Source of the DNA: Buddleja alternifolia
Taxonomy: Eukaryota > Streptophyta > Magnoliopsida > Lamiales > Scrophulariaceae
Direction of reading: 5' to 3'
Assembly: GCA_019426215.1 (NCBI GenBank)
Contig: CM033403.1
Coordinates: 6,036,012-6,100,011 of the forward strand
DNA: 64,000 bases
The position numbers and the translations under genes are program-made. The notes under the pieces were generated by a model. That model was not told the origin of the DNA. It searched no databases and was given only the letters and a program-made list of their open reading frames with translations. The number at the start of each line of letters is the position of its first letter. Positions within the stretch are counted from its first letter, which is position 1. Of this stretch, positions 49,258-61,508 are shown piece after piece.

Positions 49258-49408
49258 TCACCAAAAGATCAACCTGTTTGAAACAAAGAAGCAAACCAAC
49301 AGAAATTTAAAGATAGAAAATAACAGTGAGAATAATAGAAAATAATAAAACGACAAAAGAAATTAAAGCTAAAAATTGCAATAAAATCCGAAACAAAAAT
49401 AAATCAAG

Positions 49409-49426
49409 TCCCCGGCAACGGCGCCA
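49409..49426 (-). other. Athila primer-binding site, unit 2
   Basis: Same 18-base sequence as at 40581-40598, next to LTR 3. Confidence 0.9.
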
Positions 49427-49432
49427 AAAACT

Positions 49433-51058
49433 TGACACGAAAAATCCTTACGTGTATTAAACAGCAAGTGGACTGGTCGTGTGTAGTAATAAAGTGGACT
49501 TTAAGTCCGAGTTATCGATCCCACAGAGACAAGATTATTTAAAGCTAGGAATTTAAAAGCAATTAAAATTGAATTAAAATATTGTGATTAATTTACAATA
49601 AAAATGTGAAAACGAGATTTAGCAAATAGATTTAGATTCTTATGAGATAAAACAACTAAGGCACATGCTTCAACCAAATTTACTTGTTAATATAAATATG
49701 AACTATTCTTCGTATTATTAGACTACTATTGCTTTGGTGAAAATTCCTTAATTAATTACTACCCGATGTCTCGGCTGTAATAATCCTATGATAAATTGAC
49801 AGTTCTCTAAATATGTCTATCCGAGAATTTAATCAATAATCATGCATTCAAGTTCTAGAATTTTCCCGAATAAATTCGGCTAACTGCACCCGGGAATCTC
49901 TACCTATCTCTAGGGGCAATTCCCTATTTTTTACGGATGATGTGATGATTTCTTTGAACCCTAACTTATATTCTTTCAAACTATTAAGTTAGGCAATATG
50001 ACAAACATATGGTGATCAAACATATGCAAGTAATTACGCACAAAATCAAAACACAAAGCAATTGTAGAATTAATACGAAGAATAATATCATATATATATA
50101 CTCATAACTTTGGCCTTCACATGGCCCTAGTTAAGGGAAAATTAGTTCATAATTGAAATTGAAAAAACAATAAAAACATAGAATTACTCATAGATAAAGA
50201 TGAATATCAAACTAAGAAACTCCCTATTTTGGATTGATGATCGATTCTTGATTGGAAGCTTGAATCCCTCCTTTTCCTCTTCTTAGCTCTTCAAGTATGA
50301 TGATAGGATGACTCAAAACCAAGAGAATTCTCCCCCAAACCCCTGAATTTTCGTCCTCACACTCTCAAAGGATGATTTTTTGATGCTCTCAAGTGAGCTC
50401 CCCACTCCCCTTTAAATACCCAAAAATCCACCTACCAAGAATTTTAGCTACCCCTCTCTTTCTTTCCTCCTACCAAGAATTTCTACCTACCAAGAATTTG
50501 CACCTACCATTCTCTTGTTTTCTACCTACCAAGAATTTCCACCAACCAAGAATTTGCACCTACCATTCTCTTGTTTTCCACCTAACAAGAACATGAGCTG
50601 CCACTTTCGTGTTTTCCAGCGCAGGGATAGTGTTTTATTCATAAACGTCTCCACATATCTCCGAATTGGATGATTCAAGTACCCATGTAAAGATAAGACA
50701 TAGATCTAAAACTTTGTAGAAGGACACTTCATCCAATTCTGTCTCTAAAAATAGCAAAATGGCGTTCCAACGTGGAGGTTGTTTCTGATTTGGCGCCCAG
50801 GTGTGCAGAAATGGTACTAAAACATGATTTTGGCTAACTCCAGCTTATTTCTTGCTTGTTTGGTCGTGGAGGTGTGAAACATCTTGGCGTAAACTTGTTT
50901 TATACATCATTTTTCCACCCTTTCTTCAATTGTATCCACTTAAGGCCTGAAATCACTTAATGCACGAATTAAACGCACAAGTGACAAAATCAAGTGATAA
51001 ATGAACTTAAAACATAAACGCAAAGGGGCTTAAAAACACGTAAAAATGACTCCTATCA
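49433..51058 (-). repeat. Athila LTR 3 (right outer LTR, 1626 bp)
   Basis: TG...CA ends, target duplication gtcgc on its right. By eye it differs from LTR 1 by about six substitutions and one indel, so it is the most divergent of the three full LTRs. AC-element array at 50430-50586 and TATA-like box at about 50409-50418. Confidence 0.93.
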
Positions 51059-51063
51059 GTCGC

Positions 51064-52054
51064 TTAATTACAGCCTTGAATATCACTTGCAGAAACAGAA
51101 ATTTCCATTCATCTTACTTTCATTTCAAAACAAACATGCATGTCCTAGATACTCTTTGAAAACCTATTAAATTTTACATGCAATCACATAAGTAAGCTTC
51201 AAATACACATATATTCATAGGTCTATAACAATTTACTCAAATCCTACCCTCGGTCACACATGCAACCAAAGTTTCAGCCCCACATTGAAAAATCACCTCA
51301 TGCATGAACCAATTGAACCTCTAATTCACCAAATCAAGCTTTAATTCAATAATAATTTCACTAACCTAAGTATAAGCACATAGTAATATGGATGAGGGTG
51401 ATTTACCTACTTAGATGAAGAATTGTAGAACAATGTATAGCTAAAACATCCACACTAGCAAGTATAAGTACTCTCGGCAGCAGCTTCTGGTTTGGGCTGT
51501 TTCTGAAAATTTCGGTAACTGCTATGTCTAATTGGTTTTCATATTGTTGTAGCTTATCCTCTTAGGAAGAATCTGAGCTAAAGAACACTCAATTTGAAGG
51601 TCGTTTGCTATTTCAAATCTTGAAGAAACCAAAACTGCCAGGGCTGGGTTTTCTTATGGGACTAGCAGATTTTTTTTCACTTTTGGTGCCTCTTGTTGGT
51701 GGAAGAAGAAGGAAAATGAAAGGTATAGGGGTATATATATAGAGTATGAAAGAGGGCTTAAGTGCAATTCTTATTCATCCTTTTATTTGCCCCTGTCTCC
51801 CCCTTTTTGTTTTCTTTTCAAGATGCACCCATATCATAAATATTTTTCTACACATACGATGCATGGAGTAAGTCCTACAACACACAATATATTTTATAAT
51901 AAAAGTCTATTTACAAATTTTTGGAGCAACAATTAGCTATGCAAGCAAGTAACAAAATTCATATAATCAAGTATCGATTTCAAGAATAGAATGACTTACG
52001 AAAATCAAGTATTTTCATAACGTAAATAGCAAGAAAATATACTTCTTACTCTTC
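51064..52054 (-). repeat. Gypsy chromovirus right LTR, second segment
   Basis: Continues the LTR interrupted at 29395. 51719-52054 matches the left LTR 11893-12240. Similarity to the left copy ends abruptly at 52054, where a T-rich tract and LINE sequence begin. Confidence 0.75.
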
Positions 52055-54424
52055 CTTCTTTTCTTTTTTTGGAATAGTAAGCTTTATATTAAGAACCTCA
52101 ACACTGTACACATACACCAAGCATACCTAGGCTATCCCAAAATATCAAATTTACATTTCATAACTGTCCAAACTAGTTCAACAACTAGCAGTTTTCCTAC
52201 CACTACCAAACACCCTACGATTCCTTTCCATCCAAATGAAGTAAACTATTGCAGCAAAAATAGCCCGCTTCAATGCACTGAGCCTTGTCTTTCCTTTGCT
52301 AACGTTTTGCACCCAAAGAATTACCTCTGCCCAAGTTACTTTCCTACAAGTCAATCCAATCTTTGCCCAGCAACTAAGAAGAATATCTTTAGCAAAATCA
52401 CATTGGAAAAAGAGGTGGTCTCTAGATTCTACATTATCAACACACAATGGGCAACTCTCATCAGCATCAGGCAACCACTTTATCAATCGGTCCCTAGTTT
52501 TGAGTTTATTATGGGCAGCTAACCACACAATGAATCTATGTCTTACCACAGGCCCTTTCCTCCACACAACAGATTTCCACACTACTTCATCATTATGTTC
52601 CAAAATATGTTCCTAAGCATTATGCATGGAAAATTTACCTTGCATCCATGTGTTCTGTACAATATCAATGGCATCCAAAAAGATAGTTCTGATGGCAATC
52701 AATCTTTTCCAGTACCAGGAATCACTGTTTCTTGCTTGCACTATCCAAATTGTTGCTGATCGCAAGTAATAAGCATTGATCCATTTAATCCAAAGCGAAT
52801 CAGATTTCTGTGCTATGTTCCAAACTTGTTTAAAAATGGCTGCGAAATTCCATTTACCTAGAGATATATTCCCTAAGCCTCCTTCATCCTTTGGCCCACA
52901 AATATCCTACCATTTTACTGCAGCACTATAGTATCTAGTGGTTTTACCACTCCACAAAAAGGAGTTGCAAATTCTCTCTATTTCCTATATGACTGTGAGA
53001 GGTATTAAATAATTTTGGGACCAATGCATCTGCACTCCAAATAATATAGCCTTGATGAGTAAGGCCCTCCCAGCAAAAGACATAAATCTAACTGTCCAAG
53101 AATTCATGCTACTCAGAATCTTGTCAATGATAGTTCTTGACAGTCGGTCCGAATGAAATTAAATGCACTCCAAGGTATCTCATTGGTAAGAAGCCTTCCA
53201 AAAAACTAGTGACTCTCAACAGTTGCTCCTTATCCTCTCTTTTCACTCCCCCACAAATTAGCTGACTCTTCTCCAAGTTAGCATGTAAACCAGTTACTGT
53301 AGAGAATTCTCAAACAATGCTTTAACTTTCTGTATTGCTCCCATGTTACGTTTACAGAACATCATCAAATCGTTTGCAAAGCAGAGGTTGATGAGACCCA
53401 CTTTTTCGCATTTAGGGTGGAACTTGAACTCAGGGTCCCTATGCAACTATCTAAATTCCCTGGACAGATAGTCCATAAAAAGTACAAAAAGGTAAGGAGA
53501 CATGGGGTCTCCTCTCCTTAATCCCTCTTCCTTATGAAATTTCCAAACACCTCACCCTGGAGCATAGAAGAGAACTGCACATTTCTATCACACGACATGA
53601 TTAGTTGGACAAACTCAAGGGGGAACCCATAAGCATACAATACTTTTTCTAAAAATTCCCAATTGACTGTGTCATATGCTTCTCTAATGTCAACTTTTAA
53701 CACCACCCTAGGAGACACTCCTTTCCTACCATAGCCTTTTACAAGCTCATGGCAAAGAACCACATTCTCAACAATGGACCTCCCTTGCACAAAAGCACCT
53801 TGTGCTTGATCCACCAGTTTGCGTAAAACTAATTTTAACCCAATGCATATAAGTTTGGAAATAGTTTTATATAAGACTGAGCAATAAGCAATAGGACTAA
53901 AAGCATTTACTATAGAGGGAGCCTTACATTTGGTAATGAAGTGAAGCAGTATGATTCAACTTTGTAAGAAGCTTCCTCTAGTAAAACAGTCCATAATAGC
54001 ATCTGTAACTTCATCACCAAGAATAGACTAGGAACTCTTATAGAACCCTGATGTGAGCCCATCCAATCCTGGGCTCTTATCCTCTGGGATAGAGAAAAGA
54101 GCTTGTTTCACTTCTGCTCTTGTGATAGGTTGGCTAACAATATACTTATCCTCCTGTTGCGACACATATCCCTTAGAAATGATGCCCTGTTGAATCTCCA
54201 TAGTCTCTGTACCCTCAGTGCCCAACAAATTTTGATAAACTACCAGAATCTCTTTTTGAATTTCACTCTTCTCAGTAATCAGATCCCCCTGACAATTCTT
54301 GAGTGCCATAAAATTTCCATGAGCTCTTTTTGTTTTTATTCTAGCAAAGAAGAACATAGTAAATTCATCTCCATGAGTATAAAAGTCAATCTTTGCTTTC
54401 TGTCTCAAGAACTCATACTCCATT
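52055..54424 (-). pseudogene. L1-type LINE (non-LTR retrotransposon), 3' part, inactive
   Basis: The A-rich tail (plus strand T-rich 52055-52070) marks the 3' end. Reading right to left: pre-RT segment from 54424 (EYEFLRQKAKIDFYTHGDEFTMFFFARIKTK shortened here to key motifs GDEFT and FFARIK), the SPGLDGLTSGFYK block near 54050, and RT blocks AQGAFVQGRSI and VDIREAYDTVNWEFL at 53814-53640. A GDPMSPYLF block follows near 53500, then a catalytic box near 53360 reading CFANDLMMF. The C-terminal zf-RVT region is at 52603-52350 (DESCPLCVDNVESRDHLFFQC). In the catalytic box the first Asp of the usual FADD is Asn. Stops and frameshifts separate the blocks. The endonuclease part is cut off by the copia insertion at 54425. 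Confidence 0.9.
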
Positions 54425-55944
54425 TGTTAGGAATTTCATGTTAAATGTTTTGATGATGACAATTAGGACCTTTGTTAGACCCCAAAATATGTAAGTTTGT
54501 TTTTCAGCTTTGAAGCGTTAGATTTGTAGTAGGCTTTGTTTTATTTCTATTCTAGATTGTTAGGCTAAGTAGTCTTAGGCTGAGCATCTGATAATTTCTG
54601 AGTCAGTTTATCAGTGGTAAAGTTTGAAGACTCAAGCGCCTGATTTCTGAATGAAGATAAAATCTCCAAGCGTCTAATTGTCCGGCTATATCAAGCGTTA
54701 CCTTATAGGACAGAAGTAATTTCACCTGAATTTATTTCTAAGTCCAGAAAGAGTTTTAATGCAAATACTCTCAAAGCATTAAATACCAACGGGCATTTAA
54801 TTCAAATGCATTAAATGTGATAAGCACTTTCAGACGTACAGAGAAGCCACCCTATTGGACTGTCAACTATTCAAAGACTGCAGCACCAACTTTTGTGCAA
54901 CAGATTTTCAGGAAAAAGGACAAAAGTTGTTCACTCGCGGAAGTGAGAGACACGCGCCCTTGCATGTGTCAAACGGACACTTTTTCCAAGAATGCCTATA
55001 AATAGAACTTCAACAACAAGCCAAACACAGAGAGAACAATTATCAAGCCAAATTGCTGTTGCATTGAAGTCTCATTCCTTAAACTCTCAGAAAAGCCAGA
55101 ATACTCAAGAAAATACTCTCTTTGCTTTTCATCAAATCCTAAGACAGTCAACCCAATATCTCAAACATTCTTTTCGGAGAAACTACACTACTACTGAGGT
55201 ATTTCCAGTTGTTTGAATTTCATCAAAATCAAACAAACCCTTTGAGAAAAACCCCTATCCAAGCCTCGCGATCTGTGTGAAGTCGAAGTTGGATACTTGC
55301 CATATTTCTGGGTGAAAGAAGCAAGGGGATTGAAGTGATTTGGAGCAGAAATCTGTGTGATCAAGGAGCTCAAGTCATCGACATCCATCTCTCCCTAATT
55401 TGTAGAAGATTCTGTGTGATTCTTTGAGAATCATTTTAGTGGATTGCCGCCAAGTGTTCGAGAAGAAGAAGAACGTAGTTGGGATTACACCACCCAACGA
55501 ACCTTACAAATATTGTGTCATTTACTTTTCAATCAATTCTTTTATCTATCATATCTTTGCATAAACTGATTAAGTAAAACACAATCGAACGCTAAGCACT
55601 AAGAAACTTTCTGTGACGCTAAAGCTTTTAAAAGAAGGCTACAAAAATCATTCCGCTGTGCTAACACTGATCAAAGAAGTGAACGCTCAAACCTACTCGG
55701 TTAAAGTATTCAATTCTTGAAATCTAAGTTAACTTTATAAAAACAGTCTTCGTTAGACGCTTCACCAAAGCGCCTATATTTTAAGTGAAAGCTTAAGTCA
55801 AGCGTTAGACTCTTCAAGCGTCTACTTTTTCAAGCGTCCAAAAATCATTTCAATACGAAATCTTTTGTAGTCGAAAAAGACTTCAGGGTCTATTCAACCC
55901 CCCGCCCCCTTCTAGACCCTTGCGTATGCCACTTGGGACCAACA
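54425..55944 (+). repeat. 5' LTR of the Sirevirus-like element (1520 bp)
   Basis: Starts TGTTAGGAATTTC, ends GGGACCAACA before the PBS. It contains many AAGCG words (for example 54513, 54634, 54668, 54693, 55816, 55833), far above expectation for AT-rich sequence. Short open stretches in it are not considered genes. Confidence 0.9.
54997..55005 (+). promoter_or_regulatory. TATA box of the Sirevirus-like LTR
   Basis: TATAAATAG, a strong TATA-box match, about 570 bases into the LTR, giving a U3 of the size expected for a 1.5-kb LTR. Confidence 0.65.
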
Positions 55945-55946
55945 AG

Positions 55947-55960
55947 TGGTATCAGAGCGG
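55947..55960 (+). other. Primer-binding site, initiator-Met tRNA type
   Basis: TGGTATCAGAGCGG two bases after the LTR end. Confidence 0.9.
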
Positions 55961-56050
55961 TTAAAATTGAAATTTTAAAATTTCCAAGCATAAGTGCTTG
56001 TTTAGATCCTTTTTTTTTTTTTAAATCTAGTTGCTTTTAAAATTTTCGAT

Positions 56051-58266
56051 ATGGCATTTGCTAAAGTTCCCAAACTGACTGAATCAAATTTTGACACATG
56101 GAAAGTCAAAGCATTTACATATCTCTGTTCATGTGATGATGACATGTGAGATATGATTTCAGATGGGCCAATCAAAATATACAAAGTTATCACAAGAGCG
56201 CCTGGAGCCACGGAAGAAACTCCCGATGGTTACGTTGAGAAACTAAAACAAGAATGGTCTCCAGATGAGCGTCGAAGAGCTAATTTGGACAATGTTGGTC
56301 GTAACGCTCTATATACGGCTATTGGTGATAATGAAAACTTATTTAACAAGATCAAGTCATGCAAAACCACTAAAGAAATATGGGATAAGTTGGCTCAATT
56401 TGTGATGGTTCAGCTCAAATCAAAGAAAACAAACTTTCCATTGCCAAGGAAAAGTTTAACGGGTTTAAGATGCTACCCAATGAAACTTTAGAGCAATTGG
56501 ATATAAGATTTACAGCTCTAGTTACAGAACTTACATCGTTGGGAATAGATTTACAGAACCGAGAAATGGAGGTTAAAATCTTTAGAAGCTTACCAAGTAA
56601 ATTCTTGATGAAGACAACCGCTATGAGAGAATCAAATATGCTGGATCTCCTAACTCCAGAAGACGCCTTTTCAAAGCTAAAAGTATTTGAGTTCGAGTTA
56701 AATTTTGCTAGTGATGTTGTGAGTAGTCCGGTGATTGAATCTGGAGCGCTCATAGCATCAATCAAAGGCAAATCGGGGAATAAAGGAAAGAATTTAGATA
56801 TCAATGAAGAAGAGGAATTAGCCTTGCTAAATAGATACAGAAAGTTCTTGAGATATGAAAAAAAAGGAAAAGGTTTCAATAATCAAGGACAAAGTTCATA
56901 TCAAGCACCTTCTCCGATGCAACAACAGCTTCAACCGCCTCAATATTCTGTTTCGTCACCCCAAGCGCCTGTTCAGTACCAAGCGTCTACTCAAAGTCTC
57001 TCAGCTCCAGTGGTCTCAAAACCACACATTGCAAGGTTAACAAATGAACAAAAGATGAAAACTAATCTTTGTTACAATTGCAGGAAACCAGGGCACTACC
57101 AGGTAAATTGCCCTTATCCAAACGTATCCAAGCCCTCAAGGCAGGATTACTTGGATAGAAACCAATTCAGGAGCAACCTTCGTCAACAAGGTTTGCTAGC
57201 GGAATCAGAACCAGCATCCGCACCTGAAGATTTAGAATCATCAGATGAAAGTAGCGATGATGATGAGCCATTAGATGACTCAGCGCTCATATGTCTCATG
57301 GCCAGAGATGATGAAGCGTCTCCTGAGGTAATCAATGAATTATCTATTCCTCTTTCTTATGATGAATTACTTGACAAAGTCAAAGAATACTACAATGAAT
57401 GTCAAGAAGCTGCCAAGATATATCAAAATGATCTCGCTATTATCTCATCACTCACAAGAGATAAAGTAGTGACGCTCAAAGCAGAGTTGCGAGTTCAGCA
57501 ACAGTGCATTGAGAAGAACCAATCGCTTGAGAGTGAAATTATTCAATTAAAAAGCGATCTTGATATAATAGTTAAGAAAGAAGCTGATTTGATCGCTAGA
57601 CTTGCTAAATCAGAGCAGCTCATCTCATCATTATCAAAAGCTTCTAGAAAGTTGGATAATGTGACTGAAGTAACTAGATTATTTGGTGAGAAGACCGGTT
57701 TAGGATGCGATAAACTCGGTAAACAATCCAATCAATCTAATGTTACGGAAAACAACAAAGGAAAGGGTGTTATCTTTGTTGAAAAAGGTTCACAAGGTCA
57801 AACATAAAATGAACCAAGTGACAATGGTAAGAGGCCAAATGAGAAAGTCAAAGCTAACTCAGGCAAGGGTAAGACTAAGGCAAATGATTCACAAAGACGG
57901 GTTTATCCGAACGCTCAAAAGGCTAAAGATAAGACTGACCACTATGAATCAAGCGCTAAGCGTCCAGCACCAAAAGTGCAACCCAAGCAAGCGCCAAGGA
58001 AATACCAGTGTCAATATCCGAGACAGTCAAGATCATATTATCGATACTATGATAATTATGATTATGACTATGATTATGACTACCACTATAATCGAGGATA
58101 TTATTATACACCCAAAAAGCACACACAACACGGTGTGAAACCCAAAAAGACCAGTATTCCTACAATGAAGACTAGGCAAGTATGGGTTACTAAAGTTCTA
58201 ATTCAAACTAACAATGTTACTAATGTTAAAGGACCCAAGCAACAATGGGTACCTAAACAGAAATAG
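56051..58266 (+). pseudogene. Sirevirus-like gag, with two stops and one frameshift
   Basis: Starts MAFAKVPKLTESNFDTW at 56051. A TGA at 56147-56149 stands where a Trp is usual. The gag core (WSPDERRRANLDNVGRNALY, 56250-56320) runs to about 56400, where one base is missing. The next frame (open from 56440) carries FKMLPNETLEQLDIRF and a CCHC zinc knuckle CYNCRKPGHYQVNC near 57070. It continues with an acidic segment, a Ser/Gln-rich coiled-coil-like segment (57360-57660) and a Tyr/Asp-repeat tail (58030-58110). A TAA at 57806-57808 interrupts the same frame. It ends WVPKQK then TAG at 58264-58266. Gag packages the RNA into virus-like particles in the cytoplasm; this copy could not make a full-length one. 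Confidence 0.88.
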
Positions 58267-58280
58267 AACTTCCCTTTTGA

Positions 58281-61200
58281 TTGCAGGTACCTAGAGCTAG
58301 AGCCGATACATCTGTATGGTACTTTGATAGTGGATCGTCAAGGCACATGACTGGTTCCAAAGATCTTCTGATCAACTATCAAGCTGCCAATGGTCCTCAG
58401 GTTGTATTTGGTGACAACTCCAAAGGTATAGGTACTGTGCATAGGGGGAACATCATGATAAGTGATGTTTATTATGTTGAGGGTCTGAAGCACAATTTAT
58501 TAAGCATAAGTCAATTTTGTGATAAAGGCTTTGAAGTCATATTCTCAAGTCACTGTTGCTATATAAATGACGCTAAGACTAAGTCTACAAAACTGAAAGG
58601 AAAAAGAACTAACAACGTATATTTAGTAGATTGGGGTTCAACACTTGATAACAACCCAACATGTTTTGTTGCTAAAAACGAATCTAAAATGGGTTGGTTA
58701 TGGTATAGAAAAATGAATCACCTCAACTTTAAGACAATCTCTCAGCTAATAAGTCAAAATCTTGTAAAGGGATTACCAAATGGACCATTTCATAAGGATC
58801 GTCTTTGTGACGCTTGTCAAATGGGTAAAAAAGTTAAATCATCATTCAAGAGAAAACCTCATCTATCTACATCTAGAATACTTGAACTACTTCACATGGA
58901 TTTGTTTGGACCTGTTCAAACGATCAGTGTAAGCGGTAAGAAGTATACTTTGGTGATAGTAGATGATTTCTCTCGATTTACTTGGGTGGAATTTCTTTCA
59001 TCTAAAGATGAAACATGTGACAAGTTAACAACGCTTATTCGGCAACTTCAAATATTGAAAAATCTTAAGGTTGCAAGAATAAAAAACGATCACGGTACTG
59101 AGTTTACTAACAAGATTGTTCAGAAGTTTTGAGCGAAAAATGGAATACATCATGAGTATTCAGCTCCCAGAACTCCCCAACAAAATGGTGTTGTTGAGCG
59201 TCAGAACCGAACGCTTAAGGAAGCCGCTAGGACTATGTTAGCAGAATCCAAGCTCGCTCCTAGATTTTGGGCCGAAGCGATCAACACTGCTTGTTACACT
59301 CAAAACCGTTGCATGATCAACAAACAGCATGGGAAAACTCCATATGAACTGTGGAAGGGATGTAAGCCAAATGTTTCATATTTTCACGTCTTTGGTTCTA
59401 AATGTTTTATCCATAATAATGGATCTTAAAGCCTAAAGACTTTTGATCCTAAAGCGGATGAGGGAATCTTTCTAGGCTACGCCAAGAATGGAAAGAATTT
59501 TCGCATTCTCAATAAGATCAAATCAAAGGTTGAGGAATCTATTCATGTTGTTTTTGATGATGCTAACCAAGAACCGAGTAAGGTTAATATAAATGATGTA
59601 GGAGTTGAAGATCTATGTCATCAAGCGTCTAAGATTACTATTGACGAAGATACTGACGACGATGATGAGATCTCAGTGCCACCTCCTAAGATTACTCGTG
59701 AGATTACTCTAGATAATCATGTAAGAAATGCTGATGATCAGGAAGAGAGTGATCATTAAGAGCACACAAGGAATTGTGAACTTGGAGCGCTTACGCAAGA
59801 AGGTAGTCAAGCGTATGATCCTCAAGCGCCTGTTCAACCTCTTAACCCCTTCCAACCAGACAGACTATGGCTGCGTGATCATCCACCTGAGCAAATTATT
59901 GGAAATATTGAAGCACCTGTTAGGACTTGAGCAGCTACGTTCAATGAGGCTATGTTCACAAGCTTTCTATCTCGATGGAACCTAAGAAAGTGGATGAAGC
60001 GCTAAGCGACCCAAGCTGGGTTGAAGCTATGTAAGAGGAGCTTAATCAGTTTGAACGAAATAAGGTTTCGATGCTAGTACCAAGACCAACTCACCAAGGA
60101 GTTATTGGAACTAGATGGGTATATAGAAACAAGATGGATGAGAACGGTATTATGATAAGAAATAAGGCCAGACTCATAGCTCAAGGATATTGCCAAGAGG
60201 AGGGTATTGACTTTTATGAGACATACGCTCCTGTCACTCGTCTTGAAGCAATCCGCATGTTTCTAGCGTATGCACCGTTCAACAAGTTCATAGTGTATCA
60301 GATGGACGTGAAGAGTTGCATTCCTGAATGGTAAACTCCAAGAAGAAGTATATGTGGAGCAACCACCAGGATTCATCAACAATCATGGTAAGGGTATGGT
60401 TTACAAGCTAGACAAAGCACTTTATGGGCTTAAGCAAGCACCCCAAGCATGGTATGACACTCTCTCTATCTTTCTTATTGGTAAAGGCTTTTCAAAAGGC
60501 AGCGTTGATACAACGTTATTTAAAATTATCAATAACGAAGATATTCTCTTAGTCCAAATTTATGTTGATGATATTATATTTGGTTCTACTAACAAGCGTC
60601 TGTGTGAGAAATTTTCGAAAATGATGCAAGAACAATTTGAAATGAGCATGATGGGTGAATTAACTTTCTTCTTAGGATTACAAGTTAAACAACTCCCTAA
60701 TGGAATATTTATTAATCAAGCTAAATATACACGAAATATGATTAAGAAATTTGGTATGGAAAATGCATCATATTCAAAAATTTCAATGAGCCAAACGCTT
60801 AAGTTAGATAAAGATGAAAGTGGAAAGAAAGTTGATATCACTAATTATAGAGGTATCATTGGATCACTTCTTTATCTTACTGCCAGTAGACCTGATATTA
60901 TGTTTTCGGTATGCATGTGTGCACGATTTCAAGCCGATCCTAAAGATTCACACTTAATTGCTGCCAAGAAGATCCTTAAATACCTGAAAGGCACACAGAA
61001 TGTGGGCTTATGGTATCCTAGGGATTCTCCTTTTGAACTGATTGGTTACTCAGATGCAGATTTTGCAGGTTGCAAAATAGATCGTAAAAGTACTAGTGGT
61101 ACTTGTCAATTTCTAGGTGATAGGTTAGTTTCATGGCATAGCAAGAAACAACAATCCATAGCTACCTCTACAGCCGAAGCTGAGTATGTAGCTGCAGGAA

Positions 61201-61508
61201 GTTGTTGTGCACAAGTATTATGGATGAGGCAACAACTTAGAGATTATGGAATAATCCTAGGTCCAACCCCCATTCATTGTGATAACCAAAGCGCTCTAGC
61301 CATGACTCAAAACCCTGTTCTTAATTCCAGAACCAAACACATTGACATTAGATACCATTTTCTTCGTGACCACGTTCAAAAGAAAGATATCTCCATGCAC
61401 TTCATTGGAACTGACAAACAATTGGCAGACATCTTCACCAAAGCACTCAACGAACAACGTTTTCTCACTTTGAGAAGTGAATTAGGTATGATTGATTTAG
61501 ACGCTTAA
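58281..61508 (+). pseudogene. Sirevirus-like copia pol (protease-integrase-RT-RNase H), with several breaks
   Basis: Opens one frame away from gag, just after an acceptor-like 'tttgattgcag'. Protease VWYFDSGSSRHMTG near 58310. Integrase zinc region HLNF ... CDACQMG (58720-58830); catalytic Asp in LLHMDLFGPV (58890), Asp in KNDHGTEF (59090), Glu in QNGVVERQNRT (59190). RT domain from about 60000, with YVDDIIFGS at 60561; RNase H with SDADFAGC near 61040; end at 61508. In-frame stops at 59129-59131, 59427-59429, 59757-59759, 59928-59930 and about 60030, a one-base loss near 59973 and a one-base gain near 60315. The last 1150 bases (60354-61508) are fully open. Confidence 0.9.

Larger units (their letters stand above)
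29391..51063 (-). mobile_element. Young Athila-type Ty3/gypsy tandem array with shared LTRs
   Basis: Minus-strand elements arranged LTR - internal - LTR - internal - LTR, bounded by one perfect 5-bp target duplication gtcgc at 29391-29395 and 51059-51063. The three outer and middle LTRs (29396-31020, 40605-42229, 49433-51058) are 1625-1626 bp and differ by only about ten bases by eye. Internal regions have PBS TGGCGCCGTTGCCGGGGA, gag-pol, and a non-coding 3' region with PPT. One insertion followed by unequal recombination between LTRs explains a single target duplication around several units. A partial fourth LTR (32243-33417) beside a 100-N gap may be a third unit or an assembly duplication. 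Confidence 0.9.
11893..52054 (-). mobile_element. Ty3/gypsy chromovirus (Tekay/Del-like), minus strand, heavily nested
   Basis: One element reassembled from split parts. The left LTR fragment (11893-12327), PPT (12328-12345) and pol C-terminal end (12328-12533) come first. Pol then continues at 22017-23574 and from 25175 to about 26540, a degraded gag region follows, the PBS is at 27575-27585, and the right LTR is 27589-29395 plus 51059-52054. Inserts are a CACTA transposon, a solo copia LTR and an Athila array. The right LTR 51719-52054 matches the left LTR 11893-12240 in the same orientation, which ties the two ends together. The left LTR is truncated: its first ~2.4 kb is replaced by the 425-bp repeat region. 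This is the oldest layer of the centre of the window. Confidence 0.8.

Noticed and set aside
54817..55388. Short open frames inside the Sirevirus-like LTR.
   Set aside because: LTR leader sequence after the TATA box; no similarity to known proteins and no coding bias.
58230..58290. Programmed -1 ribosomal frameshift between gag and pol of the Sirevirus-like element.
   Set aside because: No X XXY YYZ slippery heptamer is visible and the pol frame is closed by a stop at 58278-58280 upstream of its opening; an acceptor-like site or damage is more likely.
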